DNA from: JBBAFB01 sp041655595
Lineage (GTDB): Bacteria; Bacillota; DULZ01
Direction of reading: 5' to 3'
Assembly: GCA_041655595.1 (NCBI GenBank)
Contig: JBBAFB010000115.1
Location: forward strand, 1 to 6,893
DNA length: 6,893 nt
The translations under genes and the position numbers were made by a program. Positions 5,218 to 6,893 of this stretch are shown piece after piece. The notes beneath the pieces are model-generated. The model was not told where the DNA came from and ran no database searches. It saw only the letters and a program-made list of their open reading frames with translations. Numbering within the stretch: the first letter of the stretch is position 1; each line of letters opens with the position of its first letter.

Positions 5218-6893
5218 TGCTCTATAAACGGCTCAAGGGTCAATTAAATTTTATCGGTTTGCTATTAGCAGTGATGTTCATACTAATCTTAGGGGCTTTT
5301 TTATATAATTATTATCTTACCAATGAAATTAATGCCAGGCAGGATGAACTGGTCAACTTGTCCTCCGCCATTGCCCCCTACTCTGATTATGCCGCAGATT
5401 ATATAGGAGGCAGAGTAGCTGCCGGCGAAATTCCTACCATAGCGCATTGCGAGCTGGGTTTGTTTCTGGCTGGTAAAACGCCAAGAAATGATGAGCTAGG
5501 TTATTATGCCGCAGTTATCTTACAACATGAGGAATTTCATAAATTTTTAGCAGAGGAAAACAGGGTAGGAGTGATGGGTGCCTCTCAAAGATTAAATAAG
5601 GCTTTGAATCGCTATAATGGTTATCTTGTCAGCCTGTTGGGACAAATGCAAAAGCTGCGGGCACAGGTTATCACTGCCGTAGCTTTGCCCGGTTTGTTTT
5701 TTATTATGGCTATTTTTATTTTTTTGTATATCCGTTTACTAAAACTGATGCAAGTAAAGGTTATAAATCCTTTAAAGGGTTCTTTGGAGATTCTGTCGGC
5801 ACACAATTTAGCAGGTGCTTGTGAAGAAGACGAACCCAGGGCAATTTTAAATGCTGCTCAAAAGGTGACCAGGTATATAACAGCGGATGACTTTAGAAAA
5901 AAGATCTACGCTTTCTGGAACTCTGTTTCTACTGAGGAGCAATTAATTAAAGGATCAATTGAACTCTTGGGCGGTAGCCAATTAGTTTCCGGCGTGGCTT
6001 TTTATCGGTTTAGCAATGAAAACAAACAGTTGGACTTGGTTTCCTCCTATGCTTTTCCAAAAGAGGGGAAAAAGCAAATATTATACGGTGAAGGCCCCAT
6101 AGGGGAGGCTGCTAACACGGGAAGGTATATAATTGTCGAAAGACCAGGCCTAGAAATTAACTTAGGCTTTGGTACCGTAGAGCCGGCTTTTTTGGGCTGT
6201 TTTCCCATCGGTATATCCCAACTTTTTGGTGTCCTAGTTTTGGCATCCACTGAGGACTCAACCTTGGAAGAGATGGAGGACATGGATATTTTGGCCAGCC
6301 AAATCGCTATTGTGCTGGATCGGATCCACCAGCTGGAATTTTTGAAGCAGTTGACAGAAGAGCTAAAGGCCAGTACCAACAGCTTGAACAAAGAATTATT
6401 ATATAAGGATTCTATTTTAAACAGTTCCGCTGATGGCATAGCTATTCTCAGTTCGGAAGGGATAATAAAACTTTTTAGTAAAGGTGCGGAGGAGATCACC
6501 GGCTTTACCGCCGAGGAGGCAGTGGGTAGTAATTGCTGTGATATCTTTAAACACTTGGATGAAAATCTAAACGAAATGTGCAGTACGGAGCTTTGTGCCA
6601 ACTATTTTATAAACACTCGGCAAACCTCCATTAGCGGCAAGGAACTGTATATTTCCAATAAATCGGGACAGAAGATACCTGTTTTGTTCAGCGCTGCGCC
6701 TTTATACAATGATGAGGGAAAAATAATTGAGATTTTGCAAATATTTAAAGATGTTACTGAGCTGAAGAAAACCTTAGTTCAGCTGGAAGAGGCTAGCCGC
6801 AGTAAGACTGAGTTTTTATCCACCATGTCCCATGAGCTGAGAACGCCTTTGAATGCTGTTTTAGGATTTGCAGAATTATTAGAGTTGGAGAAT
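5217..6893 (+). CDS. Membrane sensor histidine kinase (TM-sensor-TM-GAF-PAS-HisKA), 3' end beyond window
   Basis: 559 codons are visible and open to the right edge. Order: TM1 about 11-34; extracytoplasmic sensor about 35-149; TM2 about 150-172; a linker helix; a GAF-like domain about 240-370 ending in a helix; a PAS domain about 393-515 (SILNSSADGIAIL ... IPVLFSAAPLYNDEGKI ... IFKDVTEL); and HisKA from about 526, with H-box SHELRTPLN, where H539 is the expected autophosphorylation site. The ATP-binding HATPase domain must lie beyond 6893. The sensor has HCELGLFLAG (77-86) and HEEFH (104-108), resembling the Cys and last two His ligands of CZB zinc domains. The PAS loop carries C440, C441, C455 and C460. 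The start ATG overlaps the cyclase stop by one base, so the two genes almost surely form an operon and a cognate pair. It could be a hybrid kinase with a receiver downstream; that is not visible. Confidence 0.93.
   Translation, partial: MLYKRLKGQLNFIGLLLAVMFILILGAFLYNYYLTNEINARQDELVNLSSAIAPYSDYAADYIGGRVAAGEIPTIAHCELGLFLAGKTPRNDELGYYAAVILQHEEFHKFLAEENRVGVMGASQRLNKALNRYNGYLVSLLGQMQKLRAQVITAVALPGLFFIMAIFIFLYIRLLKLMQVKVINPLKGSLEILSAHNLAGACEEDEPRAILNAAQKVTRYITADDFRKKIYAFWNSVSTEEQLIKGSIELLGGSQLVSGVAFYRFSNENKQLDLVSSYAFPKEGKKQILYGEGPIGEAANTGRYIIVERPGLEINLGFGTVEPAFLGCFPIGISQLFGVLVLASTEDSTLEEMEDMDILASQIAIVLDRIHQLEFLKQLTEELKASTNSLNKELLYKDSILNSSADGIAILSSEGIIKLFSKGAEEITGFTAEEAVGSNCCDIFKHLDENLNEMCSTELCANYFINTRQTSISGKELYISNKSGQKIPVLFSAAPLYNDEGKIIEILQIFKDVTELKKTLVQLEEASRSKTEFLSTMSHELRTPLNAVLGFAELLELEN

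Noticed and set aside
6047..6601. 184-codon minus-strand ORF inside the kinase gene
   Set aside because: It is antisense to the GAF and PAS domains, which are clearly coding on the plus strand; Ser/Lys-rich translation is typical of a shadow frame.

Overview
The window looks like chromosomal DNA of an endospore-forming, low-to-mid GC Clostridia-type Firmicute; a Desulfotomaculum/Peptococcaceae-like host is my best guess. The grounds are AGGAGG-type ribosome binding sites, a CotF-like spore coat gene, a Firmicute-type lipoprotein of unknown function, an ATP-type PEP carboxykinase and a DUF763 gene. No rRNA, tRNA, transposase, phage gene or CRISPR array is visible.

Layout, left to right. (1) 1-641, minus strand: the N-terminal 213 codons of pckA, cut by the left edge. 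(2) 642-1102: a 461-bp gap with a doubtful 24-codon ORF (894-968), a weak terminator-like hairpin (981-999), a candidate sigma-A promoter (1012-1040) and a diverged copy of a palindromic repeat (1052-1082). (3) 1103-1774, plus strand: a lipoprotein of unknown function, ending in a second copy of the repeat (1774-1804) that is followed by a T-run and looks like its terminator. (4) 1909-3099 and 3260-3760, both minus strand: a DUF763 protein and a CotF-like ferritin-fold coat protein. (5) A third copy of the repeat (3819-3849), inverted relative to the second, so copies two and three bracket the minus-strand pair. (6) 3925-5217 and 5217-6893+, plus strand, overlapping by one base: a PleD-like response regulator/diguanylate cyclase (pseudoreceiver-receiver-GGDEF) and a membrane histidine kinase (TM-sensor-TM-GAF-PAS-HisKA), cut by the right edge.

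The best-supported functional unit is the last pair. The kinase very probably phosphorylates D176 of the second receiver, which would control c-di-GMP synthesis by a GGEEF domain that keeps its RxxD product-inhibition site. The extracytoplasmic part of the kinase carries a Cys/His pattern resembling a CZB (chemoreceptor zinc-binding) domain lacking its first histidine, so a zinc- or redox-type input is a testable idea.

The other main observations are three copies of a 31-nt palindrome, with a compensatory base-pair change in the diverged copy, and an intact-looking E...ExxH...E...ExxH di-metal pattern in the CotF-like protein.
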